DNA of 17,876 bases, taken from positions 1-17,876 of the forward strand of contig JAADCW010000146.1 of the NCBI GenBank assembly GCA_013154225.1, written 5' to 3'. Positions 6,330 to 13,827 of this stretch are shown here, piece by piece (the stretch's first letter is position 1; every line of letters begins with the position of its first letter). Below the pieces are notes generated by a model. The model worked only from the letters and a program-made list of their open reading frames with translations. It did not search any database and had not been told where the DNA came from. The position numbers were made by a program, and so were the translations under genes. The stretch comes from Chloroflexota bacterium (GTDB lineage Bacteria > Chloroflexota > Anaerolineae > Anaerolineales > DRMV01).

Positions 6330-7613
6330 TTATGCAACCTCTTCCGGGGTGATCACTTCCAGCCCGCCCATGTAAGGGCGCAGGACTTCGGGCACGACCA
6401 CGCTGCCGTCGGCCTGCTGGTAGTTTTCCAGCACTGCAATCATGGTGCGGGGAAGCCCCAGCCCAGAGCCGTTGAGGGTATGGAGGAAGCGCGGCTTGCC
6501 GCCGCCTGCAGGGCGGTAGCGGATGTTGGCCCGTCGGGCCTGGAAGTCGCCCACGTTGGAGACCGAGGAAACTTCCAGCCATTCGCCGCTGCCAGGGGCC
6601 CACACTTCCAGGTCGTAGGTGATGCGGGCGGCAAAGCCCAAATCGCCGGTGCAGAGTTGCACCACCCGATAGGTCAGCCCCAGTTCGGCCAAGGTCTGTT
6701 CCGCATCGGCCAGCATTTTTTCCAGCGCGCGGTCGGATTCCTCAGGCAAAGTGTAAATGTACATTTCCACTTTGTCAAATTGATGCCCGCGCTTGATGCC
6801 GCGCACATCGCGGCCTGCGCTCATTTTTTCGCGGCGGAAGCAAGGCGTGTAGGCCGTGTAGTGCCGCGGCAGCTCGGCTTCATCGAAGATTTCGTCCATG
6901 TGCATGCCAGTGAGGGGCACTTCCGCGGTGGGCACCCACCAGAAGTCCTCTTCGGCATCGTGATAGAGGTTGTCGCGGAATTTGGGCAGTTGCCCCGAAG
7001 CAAAAACCACCTGTTCTTTGACCATGAAGGGCGGGTAGATTTCGGTGTAGCCCTGTTGGCGATGCAGGTCGAGCATCCAGGCGATGAGCGCGCGCTCCAG
7101 CCGGGCGCCTGCCCCGCGCAGGATGTAAAAGCGGCTTCCGCTGAGTTTGACCCCGCGCTCAAAATCCATGATGCCCAAACGGGGGCCAATTTCCCAGTGG
7201 GGCAGAGGCTCGAAATCATATTGGGGAATTTCGCCCACCTGGCGTAGGATGACGTTTTCGCTTTCATCCCGCCCTTCGGGCACCCGTTCGTCAGGGATGT
7301 TGGGGATGGTGGCCAGCAGGTCGCGCAGTGCTTCGTCCACCGAGCGCAGGGTTTCATCCAGCGCGGCAATTTGCTCGCGCACTTTGCGCATGGCTTCGAT
7401 TTTGGCTTCGCGCTCGGCCGGGTCTTTGGTGCGCCCAATTTCTTTGGAAACCCGATTGCGCTCGGCTTTGAGGGCTTCGCTTTTTTGGATGATTTCACGG
7501 CGTTGGGCGTCCAATTCCAACACCTTATCTACGATTTGAGGGCGCATTTGGCGCTTGCGCAGGGCTTCGCGTACGAGGTCGGGGTTTTCGCGGAACAGGC
7601 GGATATCCAACAT
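6330..7613 (-). CDS. serS: Serine--tRNA ligase
   Basis: The 427-residue product is a full-length class II seryl-tRNA synthetase that charges tRNA-Ser with serine using ATP, in the cytoplasm. The N-terminal 110 residues form the long antiparallel coiled coil that grips the tRNA-Ser variable arm (heptad-like charged stretch 30-100). Motif 2 spans about 257-284 (CFRREKMSAGRDVRG) with HQFDKVE, and motif 3 is at about 381-399 (NGSGLGLPRTMIAVLENY). The ending LRPYMGG is typical. The start at 7613 has a strong Shine-Dalgarno (AAGGAGG on the minus strand, 7621-7627) at ideal spacing. Expression is controlled by the T-box leader upstream. DUF951 follows after 6 nt. Confidence 0.98.
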   Translation of the reverse strand: MLDIRLFRENPDLVREALRKRQMRPQIVDKVLELDAQRREIIQKSEALKAERNRVSKEIGRTKDPAEREAKIEAMRKVREQIAALDETLRSVDEALRDLLATIPNIPDERVPEGRDESENVILRQVGEIPQYDFEPLPHWEIGPRLGIMDFERGVKLSGSRFYILRGAGARLERALIAWMLDLHRQQGYTEIYPPFMVKEQVVFASGQLPKFRDNLYHDAEEDFWWVPTAEVPLTGMHMDEIFDEAELPRHYTAYTPCFRREKMSAGRDVRGIKRGHQFDKVEMYIYTLPEESDRALEKMLADAEQTLAELGLTYRVVQLCTGDLGFAARITYDLEVWAPGSGEWLEVSSVSNVGDFQARRANIRYRPAGGGKPRFLHTLNGSGLGLPRTMIAVLENYQQADGSVVVPEVLRPYMGGLEVITPEEVA

Positions 7614-7635
7614 GGTCGAACCTCCTTGGGGAATG

Positions 7636-7921
7636 ACAAAACGCCCCCCGCGTGCAGGACGAGGGGGGCGCTCGTGGTGCCACCTGCTTTCGCAGCCAAA
7701 ACGGCTGCCTCTGGGCGCGATAACGGGCGCATCCCGGTGCCCCTTACGGCGTGGCTGTGCTTGAAGCCGTCAGCCTCGCCCCTGCGGGGACGCCCTGGTG
7801 CGGCTCTGCCGCACCCGACGGGGTGGATTTTGCCACCTTTCCCGACCGCCTCGCAGCATCCGGCGGCTCTCTGAACGGGCAGGGCGGCTACTTGCCCCGT
7901 GCTGGGCTTTGGGCGTATGCT
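7636..7921 (-). promoter_or_regulatory. Serine-specific T-box riboswitch leader of serS
   Basis: Read on the minus strand, this leader has the T-box landmarks in order. In Stem I, AGTA lies on the left of the specifier loop. A GAGAG-containing distal arm follows (GAGAGCCGCC pairing with GGCGG). The right side of the loop reads AAAATCCA, placing the codon UCC (Ser) at 7825-7827. Stem I helices on both sides support this: CGGGG/CCCCG below, GCCGCC/GGTGGC above. Stem III is a perfect GCAGCC/GGCTGC hairpin (7692-7708). The T-box sequence AGGTGGCACC is at 7676-7685; its TGGC (7679-7682) would pair with a tRNA ending GCCA, matching the G discriminator of tRNA-Ser. A terminator follows. Uncharged tRNA-Ser should therefore switch on serS and DUF951. 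The left limit of the transcript is inferred from the promoter. Confidence 0.93.
7638..7670 (-). terminator. T-box terminator hairpin
   Basis: On the minus strand CGCCCCCC (7663-7670) pairs with GGGGGGCG (7642-7649), followed by TTTT (7638-7641). It lies just downstream of the T-box sequence and 10 nt before the serS Shine-Dalgarno. It is the regulated terminator competing with the antiterminator. Confidence 0.92.
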
Positions 7922-7927
7922 GTTTCG

Positions 7928-7956
7928 ATTATAACGAAGCCTGCGCGGTTTGTCCA
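7928..7956 (-). promoter_or_regulatory. Promoter of serS
   Basis: On the minus strand TGGACA (7951-7956, five of six to consensus) and a perfect TATAAT (7928-7933) are separated by exactly 17 bp. Transcription should start near 7921, at the 5' end of the T-box leader. A run of six A about 6 bp upstream of the -35 (plus-strand T run at 7962-7967) may act as an UP-like element. Confidence 0.85.
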
Positions 7957-7978
7957 GATGCGTTTTTTGCGCCTAGAT

Positions 7979-8001
7979 AAAAAGGGGCGTCAGATGCCCC
8001 T
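7979..8001 (-). terminator. Minus-strand terminator-like hairpin upstream of the serS promoter
   Basis: On the minus strand AGGGGC (7996-8001) and GCCCCT (7983-7988) enclose loop ATCTGAC and run into TTTTT (7979-7983). It is a good intrinsic terminator, but no annotated minus-strand gene lies upstream of it. It could end a small RNA or antisense transcripts from the nusA region, insulating the serS promoter. Confidence 0.65.
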
Positions 8002-8008
8002 CTGCCTG

Positions 8009-8029
8009 CGCTTTGTGCGAGGCAAAGCG
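8009..8029. other. Perfect hairpin next to the minus-strand terminator
   Basis: CGCTTTG (8009-8015) and CAAAGCG (8023-8029) form a perfect 7-bp stem with loop TGCGAGG. With the hairpin at 7983-8001 it makes a compact two-hairpin element of about 50 nt. On the minus strand a TATAAA-like hexamer lies upstream near 8040-8045, but with no good -35. Confidence 0.4.
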
Positions 8030-8068
8030 TAGTGTACATTTTATAAGTAAAGCACGCTTGCCGAAACC

Positions 8069-8097
8069 TTGCCTCTGCTCTTTCTCCGTGCTACAAT
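8069..8097 (+). promoter_or_regulatory. Promoter of the nusA-infB operon
   Basis: TTGCCT (8069-8074) and TACAAT (8092-8097) are 17 bp apart. The -10 is preceded by TGC, giving an extended -10. The predicted start near 8104 gives a leader of about 138 nt before nusA. No gene lies between this promoter and the divergent serS promoter. Confidence 0.7.
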
Positions 8098-8129
8098 TAG
8101 GCTGTGGGGGGTGTGCCTGGTTCCTGGCG

Positions 8130-8152
8130 AAAAGTGGGTGACCCCCACTTTT
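8130..8152 (+). terminator. Terminator-like hairpin in the nusA leader (possible attenuator)
   Basis: AAAAGTGGG (8130-8138) pairs perfectly with CCCACTTTT (8144-8152) around loop TGACC. The 3' arm ends in four T. It lies between the predicted transcription start and nusA, about 90 nt before the start codon. It may partly terminate transcription and so allow NusA to regulate its own operon. The T-tract is part of the stem and followed by CTGTG, so termination strength is uncertain. Confidence 0.55.
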
Positions 8153-8241
8153 CTGTGTATTAACCGCCCCCGCATTTTCCCCTGCCGTGTCGCCACCCCT
8201 GTGCGGCGCGAGCGATGCCGTTTTTGGAGAAAATCGAAGTC

Positions 8242-10182
8242 ATGGCAAAAAGCGAACTCTTGCTGGCATTCAACGAATTGTTGGAAGAGCGCCATCTTCC
8301 CCCTGAAGCAGTGGTTGACGTGCTCCAAAAAGCCCTGGCCGCGGCCTACCGCAAAGAGGTGGGCGCGCCAGGCTCGCAGCACGTGGAAGTCGAATTAGAC
8401 CTCAAAGATGGCACTTTCACGGTCAAAGCCGAGAAAGAGGTTGTGCTGGAAGTGCACAACCCGGCCACCGAAATTGCTTTGGAAGACGCGGAGCGCATTG
8501 ACCCCGAGGTGGAACTTGGCGATGTGGTGATGGTTGACGTGACCCCCAAGGAATTGGGGCGGGTCGCAGCGCAGACCGCGCGGCAGGTGCTTCAACAGCG
8601 CCTGCGTGAGGTCGAACGCGAACTGCAATACCAGTATTTCAGCAAACTGGAAGGCGAAATCGTCAACGGCATCGTGCAGGCTGTGCGCGCCAGCGGCGTG
8701 ACCATTGGCCTGGAGAAGAATGCCGAGGCCATTTTGCCCCGCCGAGAGCAGATCCCGGGCGAGCGCTTCCGGGTGCACGACCGCGTGCGGGTGCTGTTGC
8801 TGGAAGTCAAACCCACCAACAAAGGCCCGCAAATCATCCTTTCGCGCGCTCACAAAAACTTCCTGCGCCGCTTGTTGGAAGAAGAGGTGCCGGAAATTTA
8901 CCGCGGGGAAGTGGAAATCCGCGCCATTGCCCGGGAAGCCGGGCGGCGTTCCAAGGTCGCGGTTTCAGCCATTGCCCCCAACATTGACCCCGTGGGCGCG
9001 TGCGTGGGCATCCGGGGCGTGCGCATCCAGGCCATTATGCGCGAACTCCACGGCGAGAAAATCGACGTTATTGAATGGGATCCAGACCCCGAGGTGTTCA
9101 TTGCCAAGGCTTTGAGCCCCGCGCAGGTTTTGGGTGTGTATTTGGACGCGCCCAGCCGCACGGCCACAGTGGTGGTGCCCGAAGACCAACTCAGTTTGGC
9201 CATTGGCCGCCAGGGGCAAAACGCCCGTTTGGCTGCTAAACTGACGGCCTGGCGCATTGACATCAAGAGCGTGCTGGAAGCCGCAGCCGATGCGCTCTAC
9301 AAACTCCAAAACGACCCCGAATATGCCCAAATGGCCGCGGCAGAGGCCGAAACTGTGGAAGAGGTCGAAGCCATTTTGGCCAAGAAGGCCGAAGGGCGCC
9401 TGCTGGGGCCGGAAGAATACCGCCTTCTGGGGCAGTTTGTGGATCGGGTGGAGCGCGGCGTGATTGCCCAGCGCACCGAAGCCCTTTCCGAAGAGGCGCG
9501 GCGCATGGCCGAATTGCGGGCGCAGATTCCCGATGCGGCTTTTGACCTGCCCATTGATGTGTTGGGGCTTTCGCCGCGGGTTACCATGCTGCTCACCAGC
9601 GCAGGCTACAACTCGGTGGGCGATTTGATGCTTCAGATAAAGCAAAACCCCGACGAGATTTTGGCCCTGGACGGCATTGGCCCCAAGGCAATGGAACAAA
9701 TCGAAGAGACCTTGGCCTTCTTTGAGCAGGAACACAAAGAGGCTGAAGAAGCCCAGGCCAAGGAAGCCGCGGAGGCAGCTGAGGCGGTTGAGGAAGCAGC
9801 TGAAGAGGCCGCGGCTGAGGAAAGCGCTCCGGCTGAGGCCGAGGAAGCCCCCGAGGCTGAGGCTGTGGCCGCTGAGGAAACCGAACCTGCTCTTGCTGAA
9901 GAGGCTTTGGCCGAGGCCCCGCAGGCTGAAGAGGAAGAAGAGAAAGAGCCCTCGCTGGAGGAACTCTTCTCCTCGGTTGAGATTTCCACCGAAGAATTGG
10001 CCGACGTGGAAGTCGAAGAAGAACCCGAGCCCGAGCCTGAAACGCCTCGCAAGAGGAAAAAGAAGAAAAAGAAGAAAAAGCCTCGCCAATATGTGGAATT
10101 GGCCTACGGTGAGGATGAGGAAGACCTGATTCCCCTCAAGCGCCACAAGCGCGACGACGAGTGGGAAGATTGGGAATTCTAA
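8242..10182 (+). CDS. nusA: Transcription termination/antitermination factor NusA with a long C-terminal extension
   Basis: NusA binds RNA polymerase and controls pausing, termination and antitermination. The 646-residue product has the N-terminal RNAP-binding domain (1 to about 130), an S1 domain (about 136-202), and two KH domains with GIRG at 256-259 and GRQG at 322-325. Beyond the usual core come a linker and a helix-hairpin-helix domain (about 436-496, ILALDGIGPKAMEQIEETL). A Glu/Ala-rich acidic stretch (about 497-600), a basic run with eight consecutive Lys (603-613) and a mixed-charge tail ending DEWEDWEF follow. The tail is the odd feature, since many bacterial NusA proteins stop near 350-500 residues. 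The ATG at 8242 is preferred because it gives MAKSELLLAFNELLEE, as in other NusA proteins; GGAG lies 12 nt upstream. An in-frame ATG at 8215 lacks a ribosome site. It is the first gene of the operon, with no rimP before it. Confidence 0.96.
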   Translation: MAKSELLLAFNELLEERHLPPEAVVDVLQKALAAAYRKEVGAPGSQHVEVELDLKDGTFTVKAEKEVVLEVHNPATEIALEDAERIDPEVELGDVVMVDVTPKELGRVAAQTARQVLQQRLREVERELQYQYFSKLEGEIVNGIVQAVRASGVTIGLEKNAEAILPRREQIPGERFRVHDRVRVLLLEVKPTNKGPQIILSRAHKNFLRRLLEEEVPEIYRGEVEIRAIAREAGRRSKVAVSAIAPNIDPVGACVGIRGVRIQAIMRELHGEKIDVIEWDPDPEVFIAKALSPAQVLGVYLDAPSRTATVVVPEDQLSLAIGRQGQNARLAAKLTAWRIDIKSVLEAAADALYKLQNDPEYAQMAAAEAETVEEVEAILAKKAEGRLLGPEEYRLLGQFVDRVERGVIAQRTEALSEEARRMAELRAQIPDAAFDLPIDVLGLSPRVTMLLTSAGYNSVGDLMLQIKQNPDEILALDGIGPKAMEQIEETLAFFEQEHKEAEEAQAKEAAEAAEAVEEAAEEAAAEESAPAEAEEAPEAEAVAAEETEPALAEEALAEAPQAEEEEEKEPSLEELFSSVEISTEELADVEVEEEPEPEPETPRKRKKKKKKKKPRQYVELAYGEDEEDLIPLKRHKRDDEWEDWEF

Positions 10183-10203
10183 CCCCGCCCCAAGGAGGCG
10201 GAG

Positions 10204-10530
10204 ATGGCAAAGAAGCGGCGCGGCAAACACATCCCTCAGCGTACATGCGTGGGGTGCCATCAGACCCTGGCCAAACGCCAGTTAGTGCGTCTGGTGCGCA
10301 CCCCTGAAGGTGTCCGAGTGGATCTGACCGGCAGGCTTCCGGGGCGCGGGGCTTATTTGCACGACCGTCGCGCGTGCTGGGAGCGGGCGCTGAAAAAAGG
10401 TACGTTGGCCCGCGCCCTTCGGGTGGAATTGACCCCCGACGACATTGCACGCTTACAGGCTTTCATGGCCGTGCTTCCCGACGACGATGACGACGAAGCC
10501 GCCGCGGAAGCATCAACTCGCGCTGGTTGA
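10204..10530 (+). CDS. ylxR: YlxR (RnpM) family RNA-binding protein
   Basis: The 108-residue product carries the YlxR/DUF448 fold: RTCVGC with C15 and C18, RLPGRGAYLH at about 44-53, and a basic helix ending KKGTLARAL. Members bind RNA; in Bacillus subtilis the homologue (RnpM) modulates RNase P. The acidic C-terminus (DDDDDEAAAEAS) lies outside the family core. A strong Shine-Dalgarno (AAGGAGG, 10192-10198) precedes the ATG. It sits inside a possible CCGCC/GGCGG hairpin that could lower initiation. The gene lies 21 bp after nusA in the usual nusA-ylxR-infB order; the L7Ae-like ylxQ gene often found next is absent. Confidence 0.95.
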   Translation: MAKKRRGKHIPQRTCVGCHQTLAKRQLVRLVRTPEGVRVDLTGRLPGRGAYLHDRRACWERALKKGTLARALRVELTPDDIARLQAFMAVLPDDDDDEAAAEASTRAG

Positions 10531-10589
10531 AGCGCGCATCTCGGCACAGCCGGGATGAACTGCTTGGCGGCCCCAACGGGGCTCGCTGC

Positions 10590-10598
10590 AAGGAGGTG
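10590..10598 (+). promoter_or_regulatory. Ribosome binding site that fixes the infB start
   Basis: AAGGAGGTG is a near-perfect Shine-Dalgarno just before ATG 10602. It rules out the longer reading from a TTG at 10527. A GCCCC/GGGGC hairpin (10570-10582, loop AAC) sits just upstream, in the 71-bp gap after ylxR, and has no T-tract. Confidence 0.9.
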
Positions 10599-10601
10599 AA
10601 C

Positions 10602-12410
10602 ATGGGTAAAGACGGGCGGGAGCCGATTGTACTCCCGGCGAGGATGACAGTACGCGAACTCGCCGAGGCGTTGAAAGCCAGCCCCATTGACCTGATCAAG
10701 ACGTTGATGGCCAATGGTGTGATGGCTTCCATTAACCAAACCATTGATTTTGAAACCGCGGAAATCGTAGCCACTGAAATGGGCTACGACGTGGTATTGG
10801 AAGAGCCGGAAGAGGAACTGCAAACCGAAGCCGAGGCTGAAATCCCCCTTTGGCGGCGGTTGATCGCCAATGAGCCTGAAGACCAACTCCAGCCCCGCCC
10901 GCCTGTGGTGGCTGTGCTGGGGCACGTGGACCACGGCAAAACCACGCTGCTGGATGCCATCCGCCACACCAACGTGGCCCAGCGCGAGGCTGGCGGCATC
11001 ACCCAGCACATTGGTGCATATCAGGTGGAGCACGAAGGCCGCAAAATCACCTTCCTGGACACCCCCGGCCACGCGGCCTTCACGGCCATGCGAGCCCGTG
11101 GTGCCCAGGGCGCGGATATTGTGGTGCTGGTGGTGGCCGCAGACGACGGCGTGATGCCTCAAACCCGTGAGGCCATTGACCACGCCAAGGCCGCCCAGGT
11201 GCCCATCATCGTGGCCCTCAATAAAATTGACCGCCCCAACGCCAACCCTGAGCGGGTCAAACGCCAGTTGGCCGATGTGGGCTTGATTCCCGATGAATGG
11301 GGCGGCGAAACCATGGTGGTGCCGGTTTCGGCCAAACTGGGTGAAGGCATTGACGACCTGCTGGAAGCCATCTTGCTGGTGGCCGACAGCATGGATATTC
11401 GCGCTAATCCCAACGGCAAGGTCATTGGCACGGTCATTGAGGCCAAGCGGGAAAAAGGCCGGGGCGTGGTGGCAACCTTGCTGGTGCAAAACGGCACCCT
11501 GAAACTGCGGCAGGTTGTGGTGGCTGGCACCACATACGCCAAAGTGCGCGCCATGACCGACGAACACGGCAAAGCCGTGCGTGAAGCGCCGCCTTCTATG
11601 CCCGTGGTGGTGTTGGGCTTCAACGACGTGCCCGCCGCGGGCGAACTCTTCCAGGTGGTGGAAAACGAAAAGAAAGCGCGCGAAATCGTGGCGCAGCGCC
11701 TGGAAGCCGAAAAAGCCAAAGCCCAACAGGAAGCCAAACAAATCTCCCTGGAAGACCTCTTCGAACAGGTGCAGGCCGGCGAAGCCAACGAACTGCGCCT
11801 GGTGGTCAAGGTGGACGTCCACGGCTCGCTGGAGCCTGTGGTCAACTCCATCAAAGAGGTCGCGGAAAAGAGCGACATCAAAGTGCGCGTGTTGCACGCC
11901 TCAGTGGGGCACATCAGCGAAAACGACGTCAACCTGGCCGCGGCCTCCAAAGCCGTGGTGATTGGCTTCAACGTGCGGCCTGACGGTCCCGCGCGCAAAC
12001 TGGCCGAGAGCCTGGGCGTTTCCATTCGCACCTACAACATCATCTACCGCCTCACCGAAGACCTGGAAAAAGCCCTCAAAGGCATGTTGGGCGCGGAAGA
12101 GGAAGAAACCACCATCGGCAAAGCCGAAGTGTTGGCCGTGTTCAAAGTGCCCAAGGTGGGCCGCGTGGCAGGCTGCCGGGTGCGCGAAGGCGTGATTCGG
12201 CGCAACGCGTTGGCGCGGGTCGTCCGTGATGGCGAAGTGCTCTTTGAAGGCCCCTTGGCCTCGCTCAAGCACGAAAAAGAGGACGTGCGGGAAATTCGCG
12301 CCGGCTTTGAATGCGGCATTGCCCTCAAGGGCTTCCAGGACTTCAAAGTGGGCGATACCATCGAGTGCTTTGTGCGCACCCGCACCGAAGTGGAAGACAG
12401 CGGCTGGTAG
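10602..12410 (+). CDS. infB: Translation initiation factor IF-2
   Basis: IF-2 is the GTPase that brings initiator tRNA to the 30S subunit and promotes subunit joining. The 602-residue product has a short IF2N domain (about 10-65, MTVRELAEALKASPIDLIK), a brief acidic linker, and then the G domain: G1 GHVDHGKT (107-114), GGITQHIGAYQV around switch I, G3 DTPGH (153-157), G4 NKID (207-210) and a SAK G5. C-terminal domains II, III and IV follow to the end (FKVGDTIECF). It is a compact IF-2 without the long low-complexity N-terminus found in Escherichia coli or actinobacteria. The start is fixed by the ribosome site at 10590-10598. rbfA starts 7 nt after the TAG stop. Confidence 0.98.
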   Translation: MGKDGREPIVLPARMTVRELAEALKASPIDLIKTLMANGVMASINQTIDFETAEIVATEMGYDVVLEEPEEELQTEAEAEIPLWRRLIANEPEDQLQPRPPVVAVLGHVDHGKTTLLDAIRHTNVAQREAGGITQHIGAYQVEHEGRKITFLDTPGHAAFTAMRARGAQGADIVVLVVAADDGVMPQTREAIDHAKAAQVPIIVALNKIDRPNANPERVKRQLADVGLIPDEWGGETMVVPVSAKLGEGIDDLLEAILLVADSMDIRANPNGKVIGTVIEAKREKGRGVVATLLVQNGTLKLRQVVVAGTTYAKVRAMTDEHGKAVREAPPSMPVVVLGFNDVPAAGELFQVVENEKKAREIVAQRLEAEKAKAQQEAKQISLEDLFEQVQAGEANELRLVVKVDVHGSLEPVVNSIKEVAEKSDIKVRVLHASVGHISENDVNLAAASKAVVIGFNVRPDGPARKLAESLGVSIRTYNIIYRLTEDLEKALKGMLGAEEEETTIGKAEVLAVFKVPKVGRVAGCRVREGVIRRNALARVVRDGEVLFEGPLASLKHEKEDVREIRAGFECGIALKGFQDFKVGDTIECFVRTRTEVEDSGW

Positions 12411-12417
12411 GTGAATC

Positions 12418-12807
12418 ATGGTTTCGCAACTTCGTTTGCGCCGTATCAACGAGCGCATGAAAGAAGAACTGGCCATTTTGTTGCTCTATGAAGTGTCCGA
12501 CCCCCGCCTTCGGGGGATTACGGTCACCGACGTGCGCGTGGATCGGGAATTGGCTTATGCCGATGTCTTTGTTTCCGCTGTGGAAGGCGCAGAGCGCAAG
12601 GATGAGATCCTGGAAGGGCTGGAACACGCTCGCGGCTTCCTCAGCCGCCAACTTGCCCAGCGGGTCGAACTGCGCCAATTCCCGCGGTTGCGCTTTCACT
12701 GGGACCCGACCCCAGAGCGCGCCGAGCGCATCGAAGCCTTGCTCAAGCAAATTCAAGCCGAGCGGGAAGCCCGCGAAGGCAGCGCCAGCGATGAAGACGC
12801 GGCCTGA
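12418..12807 (+). CDS. rbfA: 30S ribosome-binding factor RbfA
   Basis: RbfA binds the maturing 30S subunit near the 5' end of 16S rRNA and is needed for late processing. The 129-residue product matches the family: RINERMKEELAILLL at the N-terminus, DPRLRGITVTDVRV (about 28-41) forming the KH-like core, and RQFPRLRFHWDPT near residues 86-98. The C-terminal dozen residues (EGSASDEDAA) are acidic and probably disordered. The gene follows infB by 7 nt, the usual order, and is probably translationally coupled. Length is typical. Confidence 0.96.
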   Translation: MVSQLRLRRINERMKEELAILLLYEVSDPRLRGITVTDVRVDRELAYADVFVSAVEGAERKDEILEGLEHARGFLSRQLAQRVELRQFPRLRFHWDPTPERAERIEALLKQIQAEREAREGSASDEDAA

Positions 12808-12849
12808 GCCGGTTCCCCAACATCGCACCGTGCACAGAGGCAAAACGGA

Positions 12850-13809
12850 ATGGACGATTTAGCCGTGGCCGCTGCGGGCGAACGCCTGCGAGCAGCCAAA
12901 ACCGTGAGCATTGTTTCCCATCAGCGCCCTGATGGCGACGCGGTGGGTTCGGCCCTGGGCCTGGCGCTGGCGCTGGAAGCCGCGGGTAAAACCGTGACCG
13001 TAGCCCTGGCCGATGGCGTGCCGTCTTCGTTTCAGCACCTGGCCGGCGCAGACCGCGTGGTGCGCCAGGGTGACCCGCACGCAGACTGCAAGGTCATGGT
13101 GGATTGCGGTGACATCACCCGCGGCGGCAGCGCGTGGCTTCCTGATTGGCCAATAGATATCAACATTGACCATCACAAAACCAACACGCATTTTGCCGCG
13201 GTCAATATCGTTGTGCCCGACGCAGTGGCCACCGCGGCCATGTTGGCGGAACTTATACCACAATGGGGGTTTGAAATCACGCCCGAATCAGCCTCAGCCC
13301 TGCTCACCGGGATGCTGACCGATACCATCGGCTTTCGGACTTCAAACATGACATCCCACGCTTTGCGGCTGGCCGCAGATTTGGTAGATAAAGGCGCCCC
13401 CCTGAGTGAACTTTATTTCAAAGCCCTGGTTGAACGCAGTTTCGAGGCTTTGCGCTATTGGGGGCAAGGGCTGAGCCGCATTCGGCGGGAAGATGGCCTG
13501 GTTTGGACATCGCTCACGCTGGAAGATCGCAAAATTAGCGGTTACAATGGAAATGACGACGCAGACTTAGTGGGTTATCTGGTCACCGTGCGCGGGGCGG
13601 CCATCGGCGTCATTTTTGTGGAACAGCCTGATGGCACCGTCAAAGTGAGTTGGCGGGCCCGCCCGGGTTGGGACGTTTCGCAGATTGCCGTGCGTTTTGG
13701 AGGCGGCGGTCACGCCCCCGCGGCTGGGGCAACGGTCCCCGGTTCGTTAGACGAGGTGCAATCTGCCGTTTTAACAGCCACCCGAGAACTTTTGACCGAA
13801 ACTTTGTGA
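12850..13809 (+). CDS. nrnA: DHH/DHHA1 phosphoesterase, NrnA-like (nanoRNase / pAp phosphatase)
   Basis: The 319-residue product is a DHH-DHHA1 phosphoesterase. Metal ligands are visible: H24, D28 and D30 in SHQRPDGDAVGS, D85 in VDCGD, and the DHH triad D107-H108-H109 in NIDHHKTN. The C-terminal DHHA1 domain carries RFGGGGHAPAAGA (about 282-294). NrnA enzymes degrade short RNA oligonucleotides and dephosphorylate pAp in a metal-dependent reaction. The position between rbfA and truB is typical for Gram-positive-like operons. GAGG (12837-12840) lies 9 nt before the ATG. The gap after rbfA is 42 bp and shows no promoter. Exact substrate preference (nanoRNA, pAp, or cyclic dinucleotide products) cannot be read from sequence. 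Confidence 0.92.
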   Translation: MDDLAVAAAGERLRAAKTVSIVSHQRPDGDAVGSALGLALALEAAGKTVTVALADGVPSSFQHLAGADRVVRQGDPHADCKVMVDCGDITRGGSAWLPDWPIDINIDHHKTNTHFAAVNIVVPDAVATAAMLAELIPQWGFEITPESASALLTGMLTDTIGFRTSNMTSHALRLAADLVDKGAPLSELYFKALVERSFEALRYWGQGLSRIRREDGLVWTSLTLEDRKISGYNGNDDADLVGYLVTVRGAAIGVIFVEQPDGTVKVSWRARPGWDVSQIAVRFGGGGHAPAAGATVPGSLDEVQSAVLTATRELLTETL

Positions 13810-13827
13810 AGAGAGGGAGTGAAAGTT

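Noticed and set aside
6054..7247. 397-codon plus-strand open frame
   Set aside because: It is antisense to serS and DUF951 and has no ribosome site or known domain.
7555..8032. Small plus-strand open frames over the region upstream of serS
   Set aside because: The region is explained by the T-box leader and promoter on the minus strand.
8215..8241. Earlier ATG for nusA
   Set aside because: No ribosome site precedes 8215, and the family N-terminus fits the ATG at 8242.
9740..9960. Apparent tandem repeat of GAGGCTGAGG-like units
   Set aside because: It is degenerate codon repetition for Glu/Ala inside the nusA tail, with no regular period. It is protein low complexity, not a DNA repeat element.
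10527..10601. Earlier TTG start for infB overlapping the ylxR stop
   Set aside because: The added 25 residues are not IF-2-like, and a near-perfect Shine-Dalgarno precedes ATG 10602.
8965..11897. Long minus-strand open frames at 8965-10260 and 10353-11897
   Set aside because: They are antisense to nusA and infB. The Leu/Phe-rich or His-rich translations mirror the Glu/Lys- and Val-rich codons on the coding strand.
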